This document shows positions 18,634 to 25,793 of a stretch of 64,000 nt of DNA, piece after piece. Both the position numbers and the translations under genes were made by a program. Origin of the DNA: Enterococcus_E cecorum_B (lineage in GTDB: Bacteria > Bacillota > Bacilli > Lactobacillales > Enterococcaceae); the NCBI GenBank assembly GCA_946499615.1, contig CAMMST010000001.1, positions 41,850 through 105,849 of the forward strand. Direction: 5' to 3'. The first letter of the stretch is position 1; each line of letters begins with the position of its first letter. The notes under the pieces are model-generated. The model ran no database searches. It saw only the letters and a list, made by a program, of their open reading frames with translations, and was not told the origin of the DNA.

Positions 18634-19368
18634 ATGATTTTTGCAATCTGTGATGACGAACTACTTTTTCAAAAGACGTTGGAAAAACGATTACATTTTC
18701 TATGCGAAAAAATGAAAATTGATGTAACTATATTAAAATTTAATAATGGACAAGAAGTCATTCATTACATAACTAAACCTCATTCCACCTCTATTGATGT
18801 GCTATTTTTAGATATTGATATGCCAGGAATGAACGGACTCACTTTAAAAGATAAGTTGAGCAATCAAAAATTAGTACGATATATCGTCTTTACCACAAAT
18901 CATCAAGAACATATTTATGAGGCCTTTGGTACAAAAACATTAGGATTTTTAAACAAACCCACGAATGATTCTGACTTAGAGAAAAAAATTCAACAATATC
19001 TGCAAATCACAGAAAAAGAAAAAGTGCTTGAATTTACTGATGTCTTTAATGTAACACATCGACATTCCTTGGATGAATTTATGTACTTCAAAGTAGACGA
19101 CAGATATATTGAGGTACACTTAGTAAATAAAAAAGACAATTTTCTGATTCTAAGTCGGATGAAAGATTTAGAACAAAAATTTGTAGAACTGCCTTTCATC
19201 AGATGTCATAAATCGTATATTGTTTCATTAATACAATTGGAAAAAATTAGCGTAACCACAGCCAGCTTATCTAACCAAGAAATCCTTCCTGTAGGACGAA
19301 GATTCTATCCCAAAGTAAAAAAAGATTATTTTGCATTTAGGAGAGATTTAGTATGGAGAAGTATCTAA
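18634..19368 (+). CDS. LytTR-family response regulator (AgrA-like)
   Basis: A 244-residue regulator. The receiver domain (about 1-120) shows D7, D8, the phosphoacceptor D60 in LDIDMPGMNG, and K108 in FLNKP. A LytTR DNA-binding domain (about 140-240) has the usual FIRCHKSYIVSL motif. LytTR regulators bind paired 9-bp direct repeats. The ATG at 18634 is preceded by GAGGTG at six-base spacing; GTG at 18625 lies within that site. It overlaps the histidine kinase gene by 16 bases. Such pairs usually control bacteriocin, virulence or antibiotic-resistance genes nearby. Confidence 0.92.
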   Translation: MIFAICDDELLFQKTLEKRLHFLCEKMKIDVTILKFNNGQEVIHYITKPHSTSIDVLFLDIDMPGMNGLTLKDKLSNQKLVRYIVFTTNHQEHIYEAFGTKTLGFLNKPTNDSDLEKKIQQYLQITEKEKVLEFTDVFNVTHRHSLDEFMYFKVDDRYIEVHLVNKKDNFLILSRMKDLEQKFVELPFIRCHKSYIVSLIQLEKISVTTASLSNQEILPVGRRFYPKVKKDYFAFRRDLVWRSI

Positions 19369-20660
19369 TTTCCTTTTTGTGGGACTTATTAAGAATATTT
19401 TTCGATTGTAGCGCTTGTTTATTAGGGTATCAAATTCTAGGGGGATTTTCTTTTTCTAAAAAGAAAATCAAATGGTTGGTCGTGATAGGAAGTATAATGA
19501 TTCTTTATCTACTTTTTCTCGCTTCTTTTCCTTCAACTTATAAAGAGCCCTTGTGTATATTACTTTTTTCATTAATTCATCTATTAGTTGAACCACCCAA
19601 TCGCAAACGTGCCCTAGCAATCTATCCGTTTATCTACCTAGCAACTTCAGCTATTTCAGTAACCCTACTTATGTTTGAAGGAGTTTTAATAAACGGAAAA
19701 ATCATTCATTTGATTTATAGTGATTTTTATTCTTTTCTACTTGTAAATGCCTGTATGCTCGCCATTCTATCCGGTATTTTATATTACCGTAAGAAATACA
19801 ATGCCAATCCAATTGAATTAACTATCAGGCAATATATCATTTTCTACACAAAAGTTTTTGCAACAGTTATCATTCTTGGTGCTTGGCAATATGTTGCCAT
19901 TCATTTTGACAATTCAAGAACATTCGTAGCTATTGGTAGTTGCACTTCTATCGCTTGTCTGCTACTCCTATATTTAGTTGTTTACCAAGCATTCTTAAAT
20001 ACAAATCGGCGCTTATTAGAGGAAAAACAAAGATTACAAGATAAATTTTATCAAATGCAGCAGGTATATTTAAAAAATAAAATCAAACAAGATAAGCAAC
20101 TCAGAAAATTTCGTCATGACTACCAAGCACATATGATTATCTTAAACACACTTATCGAAAAGCAGGACTATACTGTTCTAAAAAATTATCTAAAAAAAAT
20201 GAACGAATATTCGTTACTCGAAAATCAAAAAAGATATACTGGTAATTTGATTATAGATTCTTTACTAGAAAATTCATTGGGTCAAGCCAAAAGTAAAGGA
20301 ATCAAGGTAACAATTTATGGGCATTTACCACTTGAACTAGAAACCGATTCTTATGATTTAAGCGTTGTTTTCTACAATTTATTTAAAAATGCCTTAGAAG
20401 CAGCCGAGAAAATGCCCGTAAATCAGCGGTGGATTGAAATTACAGTCAGCGAATTTACCAAATGTCGTCCTTATCTAAGTATAGTCAATCCCGTGAATCA
20501 CCCAATTAAAATTGAGGACAACACAATTGTTACCTCTAAACATGATACAATTAATCATGGATTGGGCCTAAGAAATGTCAAAGATATTGCTAAAAAATAC
20601 GATAATCAATTCAATTTGTTTTATAAACAAGGAACTGTTATTGCTGAAATTTTCCTTTAG
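19353..20660 (+). CDS. GHKL-type sensor histidine kinase (AgrC-like)
   Basis: A 435-residue kinase with six or seven N-terminal transmembrane segments (about 1-215), the sensor layout of the peptide-pheromone HPK10 group. A coiled coil (about 218-248) leads to the phosphoacceptor H255 (FRHDYQAH). The N-box is FKNALEAAEK with N346, and the G-box HGLGLRNV at 402-409. GGAGAG lies seven bases upstream of the ATG, inside the regulator gene. The partner signal is unknown; a plausible candidate is the small peptide encoded directly downstream. Confidence 0.9.
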   Translation: MEKYLISFLWDLLRIFFDCSACLLGYQILGGFSFSKKKIKWLVVIGSIMILYLLFLASFPSTYKEPLCILLFSLIHLLVEPPNRKRALAIYPFIYLATSAISVTLLMFEGVLINGKIIHLIYSDFYSFLLVNACMLAILSGILYYRKKYNANPIELTIRQYIIFYTKVFATVIILGAWQYVAIHFDNSRTFVAIGSCTSIACLLLLYLVVYQAFLNTNRRLLEEKQRLQDKFYQMQQVYLKNKIKQDKQLRKFRHDYQAHMIILNTLIEKQDYTVLKNYLKKMNEYSLLENQKRYTGNLIIDSLLENSLGQAKSKGIKVTIYGHLPLELETDSYDLSVVFYNLFKNALEAAEKMPVNQRWIEITVSEFTKCRPYLSIVNPVNHPIKIEDNTIVTSKHDTINHGLGLRNVKDIAKKYDNQFNLFYKQGTVIAEIFL

Positions 20661-20667
20661 TCTTTAT

Positions 20668-20697
20668 CTTAACTGTCATTCACCACAGATTTAATGT
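20668..20697 (+). promoter_or_regulatory. Candidate LytTR regulator operator
   Basis: CTTAACTGT (20668-20676) is the exact complement of the AgrA-type half-site ACAGTTAAG. After 12 bases comes ATTTAATGT (20689-20697), matching six of nine positions. The 21-base period equals two helical turns, as in LytTR operators. The second half-site overlaps the -35 position for the -10 hexamer TATAGT (20714-20719). Confidence 0.55.
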
Positions 20698-20713
20698 TGT
20701 TGAGCAAACTCCT

Positions 20714-20719
20714 TATAGT
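20714..20719 (+). promoter_or_regulatory. Candidate -10 of the small-peptide gene
   Basis: TATAGT lies 17 bases after TTAATG (20691-20696), a poor -35, which would fit an activator-dependent promoter. Predicted transcription start near 20726 gives a 50-base leader. Confidence 0.45.
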
Positions 20720-20776
20720 CAAAAATAAAAACGGTGCTAAACTAGTCATATCAAGAGCTAGTAGGAGGGAATAGTT

Positions 20777-20836
20777 ATGATGTTATGGATAAATGATCTT
20801 ACTTGGTTTTTTGAATGGTTTCGAGGAAAAAAGTAA
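20777..20836 (+). CDS. 19-residue tryptophan-rich amphipathic peptide
   Basis: The product MMLWINDLTWFFEWFRGKK is framed by an ideal ribosome binding site (AGGAGGG at 20763-20769, seven bases before ATG) and a terminator 22 bases after the stop. It has no leader peptide and no cleavage motif. On a helical wheel N6, T9, E13 and R16 fall on one narrow face, the rest is hydrophobic, and the end is cationic. This resembles phenol-soluble modulins and leaderless bacteriocins in form, not in sequence. It sits just downstream of the LytTR/GHKL pair and behind a candidate LytTR operator. It may be a signal, a cytolysin or a bacteriocin. I know no exact relative. Confidence 0.7.
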   Translation: MMLWINDLTWFFEWFRGKK

Positions 20837-20858
20837 GTTGGATATTTCAATTATAAAG

Positions 20859-20900
20859 AAATCGCACAATTGTTGGTGAAACATTTGTGCGATTATTTAT
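20859..20900 (+). terminator. Terminator of the small-peptide gene
   Basis: AAATCGCACAA and TTGTGCGATT pair across a loop of about 15 bases, followed by an AT-rich tail (ATTTATTA). The stem is strong, the T-run imperfect. Confidence 0.7.
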
Positions 20901-20934
20901 TACTTAGGATAACCATAAAAGGCTTTTTATGGCA

Positions 20935-21480
20935 CTATGATTCTCTCATCACAAACCAATGAATGACAAGTAGTAACCATAATATCAAGCCGATATATGT
21001 CTCGCAAACGGAGGTATAGCTAATCAAATAGAAAAATACGCTACTAAGAGTAATCACTTCTGAAACAATTATTTTTTCACGCGGTAGGAAACGAGAATCT
21101 TTAAACCAAGCGTAAAAATATAAAATCATTAATAAAATTTCGAGTACAATCACTAAAGCTGACACAAATAACGGCAAGGTCTTGAATGCATCTTTTTCTA
21201 AATAGGCCAATTGAAAAGCGACCGTGGACATGATTAGATATTCCCATCTTACCGGCAGAGAGGGCTGTTTTTGTTTGACGAAACGCTTGGTCCAGATATA
21301 GAAACGATAACAACTTAATCCCGCACTCAACCATAGCAAAATACCTATAGCTACCATATTAACTCCATCAAACAAGCTCCCCACACTCACAAGTAAAAAG
21401 CAAGCCAAATCCACATATGGCGTTTGATATTTTTGTGAGATAAAAAGATAAAATACACCAAATACTATCATCCACAACAA
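20935..21480 (-). CDS. Multi-pass membrane protein of unknown function
   Basis: A 181-residue protein with about six hydrophobic segments; I do not recognise the family. The start is TTG at 21480 with GGAGGGG about five bases upstream; the first ATG (21471) lies too far from that site. It stands alone, convergent with the small-peptide gene and downstream of the CPBP protease gene on the same strand, from which it is separated by a terminator. Confidence 0.6.
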   Translation of the reverse strand: MLWMIVFGVFYLFISQKYQTPYVDLACFLLVSVGSLFDGVNMVAIGILLWLSAGLSCYRFYIWTKRFVKQKQPSLPVRWEYLIMSTVAFQLAYLEKDAFKTLPLFVSALVIVLEILLMILYFYAWFKDSRFLPREKIIVSEVITLSSVFFYLISYTSVCETYIGLILWLLLVIHWFVMRES

Positions 21481-21545
21481 TTTTTACCCCTCCACTCTCT
21501 AATTATTTTCTTAAAATTATTGTAACAAAAAAACATTTATTACAA

Positions 21546-21583
21546 ATAACAAAAAGAAGAACCCTCAATGATAGGATTCTTCT
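21546..21583 (-). terminator. Terminator of the CPBP protease gene
   Basis: On the minus strand AGAAGAATCCT and AGGGTTCTTCT pair, followed by TTTTTGTT. Confidence 0.75.
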
Positions 21584-21595
21584 CTACATTATTTC

Positions 21596-22261
21596 TTACA
21601 TCACTAACAATGCCACAAAACCGATTAAATTATTTAAGAAGTGGACTGTAATACTTTCATTTAAGTTTTCGTGACGTGCATAGGTAGCGGTCAAAATCAA
21701 ACTCATCACTAAGTAAATCAGTACATTCCATTCGAGCGTTTGCATATGTAACAGTGTAAAGATAAGCGTTGCTACAATAAATGCCACTTTTTTATTACGA
21801 ATCGTCTGAAACACTAGCGAGCGACAAAAAAATTCTTCTGCTATTGGTGCCACAATCAAAATCATCAGTCCCATATACCAACGTGGCAGACTATTCATAG
21901 ATTGCTCGATTACCTGTTGATTAACTGTATTACCAGAAATGCCTAGAAACTGAAAGATTAATTGTAAAGCGAGTTGTGAAATATAGGTTAAGGCAAACAT
22001 CCCTAAAATAAATTTCCAGTTTTGTTTCGTAATCGTTTGACGCAGTGGCTTTAGCGAACCATTCTTTCTAGCAAGATAGCAGGCAACACTCACAACTATC
22101 CACATCAATAAAACGCCAATTGCTAATACAAATGATTGATTATCCGATATTTGTTTTCCAATAATTGGAAAGACAAAAGCAATCTGATCCAAAAGAAATA
22201 ATCCGATAAACAATAATATAGCCAATAAATAGCGAATAATTGGATTTTTAATATTTTCCAT
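21596..22261 (-). CDS. CPBP family intramembrane metalloprotease
   Basis: A 221-residue membrane protein with about seven segments. It carries the conserved CPBP motifs EEFFCRS (E142, E143, R147), FTLLH (H172) and a C-terminal HFLNN, the presumed metal ligands. Relatives process CAAX-like proteins or bacteriocins, or confer self-immunity to bacteriocins in Lactobacillales. ATG at 22261 is chosen because GGAGGC lies eight bases upstream; a longer frame from 22294 adds a basic tail that contains that site. Substrate unknown. Confidence 0.88.
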   Translation of the reverse strand: MENIKNPIIRYLLAILLFIGLFLLDQIAFVFPIIGKQISDNQSFVLAIGVLLMWIVVSVACYLARKNGSLKPLRQTITKQNWKFILGMFALTYISQLALQLIFQFLGISGNTVNQQVIEQSMNSLPRWYMGLMILIVAPIAEEFFCRSLVFQTIRNKKVAFIVATLIFTLLHMQTLEWNVLIYLVMSLILTATYARHENLNESITVHFLNNLIGFVALLVM

Positions 22262-22300
22262 TTTTTTACGCCTCCTTTTAGATAACAAATTCATTATACT

Positions 22301-22341
22301 AAAAACAGACCAGAAACGCTATCCGTCTCTGGTCTAAGTTG
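22301..22341. repeat. Terminator-like repeat, copy 1
   Basis: 41 bases matching 23116-23156 at all but one position. Each contains the hairpin AGACCAGA / TCTGGTCT with an A-run on the plus-strand left side, so it acts as a terminator on the minus strand, here for the toxin gene. Confidence 0.9.
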
Positions 22342-22403
22342 GATAATTTTAACCATAAAATGATTGCCAAGTACACCCATGATTTTCAAACAACATTTCA
22401 CAT

Positions 22404-22730
22404 TTATTTTTCCTCATCTTGTGTTAATCGAGCAGAAATATCCGATTGACAGTACAAGATATTGGTCACGTAAACTTTATTCGCTGTGATTAAGTAAAAG
22501 ACATAATAATTCTCTATCCTCATCTGATGAAGTCCTCGTGAACGTCCTGGTTCAATATCTGTCATCTTATATCGAAAAGGCATAACGTTTAAACTGAATA
22601 TTGCTCTTTTTATTTTTTGATAAAGGCTGCTCGCAACATTAGGAGATTGTAACTTAAAAGCGATATATTCGTAAATATCCTCTAGATTCTCTATAGCAGA
22701 TTCTGTAATAATCACTTGATATTCTTTCAT
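22404..22730 (-). CDS. RelE/ParE-type toxin
   Basis: A 108-residue protein of the RelE/ParE toxin superfamily. The N-terminus KEYQVIITESAIENLEDIYEYIAFKLQSP and the core MPFRYKM...RGLHQMRIENYYVFYLI match the usual pattern. RelE members cleave mRNA in the ribosome and ParE members poison gyrase; the sequence alone does not decide. It overlaps the antitoxin gene by four bases (ATGA type), with the antitoxin first. Confidence 0.88.
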   Translation of the reverse strand: MKEYQVIITESAIENLEDIYEYIAFKLQSPNVASSLYQKIKRAIFSLNVMPFRYKMTDIEPGRSRGLHQMRIENYYVFYLITANKVYVTNILYCQSDISARLTQDEEK

Positions 22731-23035
22731 ATCAAATACTTCTTTTCAAAATCTTCAAAGGCATCTTTTGCATCACAAACTCTTCCTGCAAGCACATCGT
22801 CCATTCCTGCTTGCAATAAGTCGGAAATTTCTTCTTTACTTAATCTCCCCATATCGATAGTTTCTGGCGCATGAGGTAAGGCAACTTTAAAAGGGATTCC
22901 TCCTGTGAGTGCGATTTGATTCAAATACATATCTATTGCAGTAGACATTGGCACCCCTAATTTAGACAATACACTTTCTGCTTTTTCCTTAACTGAAGCA
23001 TCAACTCTTAAATTTAATGTCGCATTTTTGACCAT
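22727..23035 (-). CDS. RelB/DinJ family antitoxin
   Basis: A 102-residue antitoxin. The N-terminus (ATLNLRVDASVKEKAESVLSKLG) is a ribbon-helix-helix DNA-binding domain of the RelB/DinJ family. The acidic C-terminal half (residues 60-102) would wrap the toxin. GGAGGG is seven bases before the ATG. The complex is expected to repress its own promoter, which overlaps a small palindrome (see 23059-23087). Confidence 0.9.
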   Translation of the reverse strand: MVKNATLNLRVDASVKEKAESVLSKLGVPMSTAIDMYLNQIALTGGIPFKVALPHAPETIDMGRLSKEEISDLLQAGMDDVLAGRVCDAKDAFEDFEKKYLI

Positions 23036-23058
23036 CGACTATCCCTCCTTCATATACA

Positions 23059-23087
23059 ATTGTAACGCAAACGACATTACTATTCAA
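23059..23087 (-). promoter_or_regulatory. Promoter of the RelB/RelE-type module
   Basis: On the minus strand TTGAAT (23082-23087), 17 bases, TACAAT (23059-23064). The -10 lies in the palindrome TACAATTGTA, a likely autoregulation site. Confidence 0.7.
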
Positions 23088-23115
23088 CTCGATTTACCAC
23101 TTCCTTTGATTCAAA

Positions 23116-23156
23116 AAAACAGACCAGAAACACTATCCGTCTCTGGTCTAAGTTGA
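23116..23156. repeat. Terminator-like repeat, copy 2 (terminator of yrrO)
   Basis: Same 41-base element as at 22301-22341. On the minus strand it follows the yrrO stop codon by 11 bases and ends in a T-run, so it is the natural terminator of the U32 operon. Confidence 0.9.
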
Positions 23157-23166
23157 TTGGTATTCA

Positions 23167-24438
23167 TTAGGCTTGAGCGACTTTTTTCTCTCTAACCTTT
23201 TCTTCTTTTTTCTTTCGTAACATATCGCCTGGTTTGACTGGTTCAGCAACCGGCATTGTTAAGAGCATCATCGGATTTGGTGCACGATCAATCATTTCGC
23301 CCTCTTCATTTTTCATCCATTCTACACTTTGATGGAAATGATGGAAGCCCGGACCATAAATCTCGATTTCATCGCCTACGCTAAAGTGATTTCTTTGGCG
23401 AATAGTCGCAATTTTGGTCTCTTCATCATAGCTAATTACCTCACCAATAAATTTATATTCTGGAATTTTACGACGCGGACCAAATAATTGTTCATTTTCT
23501 GTTGGGATATGATAGTAAAAACCAGTCGCTAATTCACGTTGCGCCACTTTCCATAGTTCATCAATCCACTCTTGCTTGCAGACATAATTTTCTGGATCTG
23601 CCATAAAGCTATCCACCGCTGCACGATAAACATTACATACCGTTGAGACATAGTGAATAGACTTCATACGGCCTTCAATCTTGAAACTATCTACGCCATT
23701 TTTAATCAAGTCTGGCAAATGTTCAATCATCGACATATCTACGGCACTCATCGAAAACTCTTCCGCAACTGCCCCATTTTTCACCAAGCTGCGACGTTCA
23801 GTTCCAAAAGGCATATCGTATAAATCGTATTTCCAACGACAAGATTGTGAGCAACCGCCACGATTGGCATCACGCATGGACATATGGTTAGACAACGTAC
23901 AACGCCCGGAATAAGAGATACACATCGCCCCATGAATAAAGGCTTCAATCTCGATATCCGTATTTTGACGAATCGTTGCGACCTCTTCCATCGAAACTTC
24001 ACGCGCTAATACCACACGCTCTAAACCTTCTTCTTTCCAAAATTCTAAGGTTTCAAAGTTGGTGGCTGAAGCTTGTGTGGATAAATGAACAGGCAATCCC
24101 GGTGCTTCAGTAATACAAATTTCGATTAAAGCCGGGTCTGAAACGATTACCGCAGAAATTCCCACATCACGCAATTCGCGGAAAAATTCGCCTGCGCCTG
24201 CTTGGTTGGCTTCGTGTGTCACCATATTAGCCGCCACATAGACTTTGGCATTGTGCGCCTTGGCAAACTCCACGCCTTCTTTCATTTCTTCATAGGTAAA
24301 ATTACCCGCACGTGAACGCAATCCATAGGCATTTCCACCAATATATACGGCGTCTGCTCCATAATGGATGGCTGTTTTTAATTTTTCGAGTGTCCCAGCT
24401 GGTGCTAGAATCTCGGGTCGTTTATATTGAACAGTCAT
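23167..24438 (-). CDS. yrrO: U32 family protein, tRNA 5-hydroxyuridine synthesis (TrhP/YrrO type)
   Basis: A 423-residue protein of the peptidase U32 family. The signature EAFIHGAMCISYSGRCTLSNHM is present, followed by the cysteine pair RGGCSQSCRW that can hold an iron-sulphur cluster. In Bacillus and E. coli, members of this group (TrhP, formerly YegQ/YrrO) act with prephenate to make 5-hydroxyuridine at tRNA wobble positions. It follows yrrN by 12 bases in the same operon and is closed by the repeat at 23116-23156. Confidence 0.92.
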   Translation of the reverse strand: MTVQYKRPEILAPAGTLEKLKTAIHYGADAVYIGGNAYGLRSRAGNFTYEEMKEGVEFAKAHNAKVYVAANMVTHEANQAGAGEFFRELRDVGISAVIVSDPALIEICITEAPGLPVHLSTQASATNFETLEFWKEEGLERVVLAREVSMEEVATIRQNTDIEIEAFIHGAMCISYSGRCTLSNHMSMRDANRGGCSQSCRWKYDLYDMPFGTERRSLVKNGAVAEEFSMSAVDMSMIEHLPDLIKNGVDSFKIEGRMKSIHYVSTVCNVYRAAVDSFMADPENYVCKQEWIDELWKVAQRELATGFYYHIPTENEQLFGPRRKIPEYKFIGEVISYDEETKIATIRQRNHFSVGDEIEIYGPGFHHFHQSVEWMKNEEGEMIDRAPNPMMLLTMPVAEPVKPGDMLRKKKEEKVREKKVAQA

Positions 24439-24450
24439 GATAGTCTCTCC

Positions 24451-25374
24451 TTATTTAATAGCATCTGGTTCGATATAGTAAAAACCAGTCGTTAATTCGC
24501 GATTGACAGGATGATTTGCCTCAATCGTAGCGACAAGTTGTGCTTTCAATTCATCGGTAAAATTGTTCGCTTCAATGGCTTTTCTGGCCGTATCAAAAGC
24601 CTTCGCAATCGCCACAAAACCTTCTCCTGGACAATAGATACCGTCTAATTTCCAAGTCGTAAAATGATAGGCCACTAAATCTGTTAATTCATTCATCAAT
24701 TGAATATCTTTATCAGCAAAAATATGCGTTCCGTGACTATCTTCGTAAATCGAATAATGCGTTTCTTCTTTTTTCGGTTCACTTAAGAATAGTCCGCGCT
24801 CTTTTTTCACCGATTCTTTTTGTTGCGTAAAGTTATAGTAATTTTGTAAAAGCGGACGTAAGGATTGATGGATGCAAGTCGCGCCATAGACTAAAACTTC
24901 TGCAGGGACTTGTAACTCTTGAGACATCACTTTCATCTCTTCAAAAGGCACTTCGCGGGCAAGGACAGCTCCTAATGCGCCTTTTTTCGCCCAGAAGTTA
25001 ATTTGACTCGCACTCGTAACCAATGTTTCCCCATCATAGATAAAAGGTACGGTCAATTCTGGATTTTTGCGCATCACATAGATAATCCCAGGATCGCCAA
25101 GGGAAATCACATCTACATTAATTGAATGTAGAAAAGCCAAGTATTCAGGGATTTCTTTCATCTTTTCCGGATGCATAATCCCATTCACCGCAATCATCGC
25201 TTTTTTGCCGTGCTGATGGGCTAAGTCTACTAATTGTTTTTGTTCTTCTCTGGTAAAGCTAGCTGGCAAGCGTAGGCCAAAACGTTCTTCACCAAAAAAG
25301 ATAGTATCTACATACGGTAATAATTGCTCAGCTTGGGCCAAGGATTCTACCGTTGCGACAATATTAATCATCAA
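24451..25374 (-). CDS. yrrN: U32 family protein, partner of YrrO (YrrN type)
   Basis: A 307-residue U32 protein, shorter than YrrO. It has the related VLVYGATCIHQSLRP segment but lacks the full signature and the second cysteine pair, as is usual for YrrN. In Firmicutes yrrN and yrrO are adjacent and both are tied to tRNA U34 hydroxylation. ATG at 25374 has TGAGG eight bases upstream. A likely promoter lies at 25427-25455. Confidence 0.88.
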   Translation of the reverse strand: MMINIVATVESLAQAEQLLPYVDTIFFGEERFGLRLPASFTREEQKQLVDLAHQHGKKAMIAVNGIMHPEKMKEIPEYLAFLHSINVDVISLGDPGIIYVMRKNPELTVPFIYDGETLVTSASQINFWAKKGALGAVLAREVPFEEMKVMSQELQVPAEVLVYGATCIHQSLRPLLQNYYNFTQQKESVKKERGLFLSEPKKEETHYSIYEDSHGTHIFADKDIQLMNELTDLVAYHFTTWKLDGIYCPGEGFVAIAKAFDTARKAIEANNFTDELKAQLVATIEANHPVNRELTTGFYYIEPDAIK

Positions 25375-25426
25375 AAAACCTCAATTCTTTGTCATAATTC
25401 AAATTTATATGTAACAGGCACTATTT

Positions 25427-25455
25427 ACTGTATCATTAATTCAGTGTTTGTGCAA
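25427..25455 (-). promoter_or_regulatory. Candidate promoter of yrrNO
   Basis: On the minus strand TTGCAC (25450-25455), 17 bases, TACAGT (25427-25432). Confidence 0.55.
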
Positions 25456-25645
25456 TGAAATGAAATCGCCATTTTTAGATACGAATGTTATTTGTCTGTT
25501 ACAAATAAAAGCTAATAATAATTAACTATTAAATATCATTCCATTTTGCTCCTATCTATTCACCCACAGATATATTTTCCGATTTCTTTAGATAGATTAT
25601 TTACAGTCCGCATTAGTCAAACAAGTCTTTTCAAGTATTGAGGAT

Positions 25646-25676
25646 ATTGAGATTTCTCAATAAAACATGATATAAT
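25646..25676 (+). promoter_or_regulatory. Promoter of the hsd operon with overlapping palindrome
   Basis: TTGAGA (25647-25652), 18 bases, TATAAT (25671-25676). The palindrome ATTGAGATTTCTCAAT (25646-25661) covers the -35 and the first spacer bases and may be an operator. The leader to hsdR is about 110 bases and holds a small hairpin (ACCTTC / GAAGGT, 25689-25722). Otherwise the 419-base gap 25375-25793 shows only the yrrNO promoter. Confidence 0.7.
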
Positions 25677-25793
25677 AAAAACAATGAAACACCTTCCAAA
25701 TAATTTTTATTATCAGAAGGTATTAAGACAAAGAAAGGAAAGATTGTTAATTTATAGATAAGTAATAATTGTTAAGAGAGGAGCCGTAACTTT

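Noticed and set aside
22404..23035. Naming the toxin as RelE or ParE specifically
   Set aside because: Sequence motifs alone do not separate the two activities, so only the superfamily is given.
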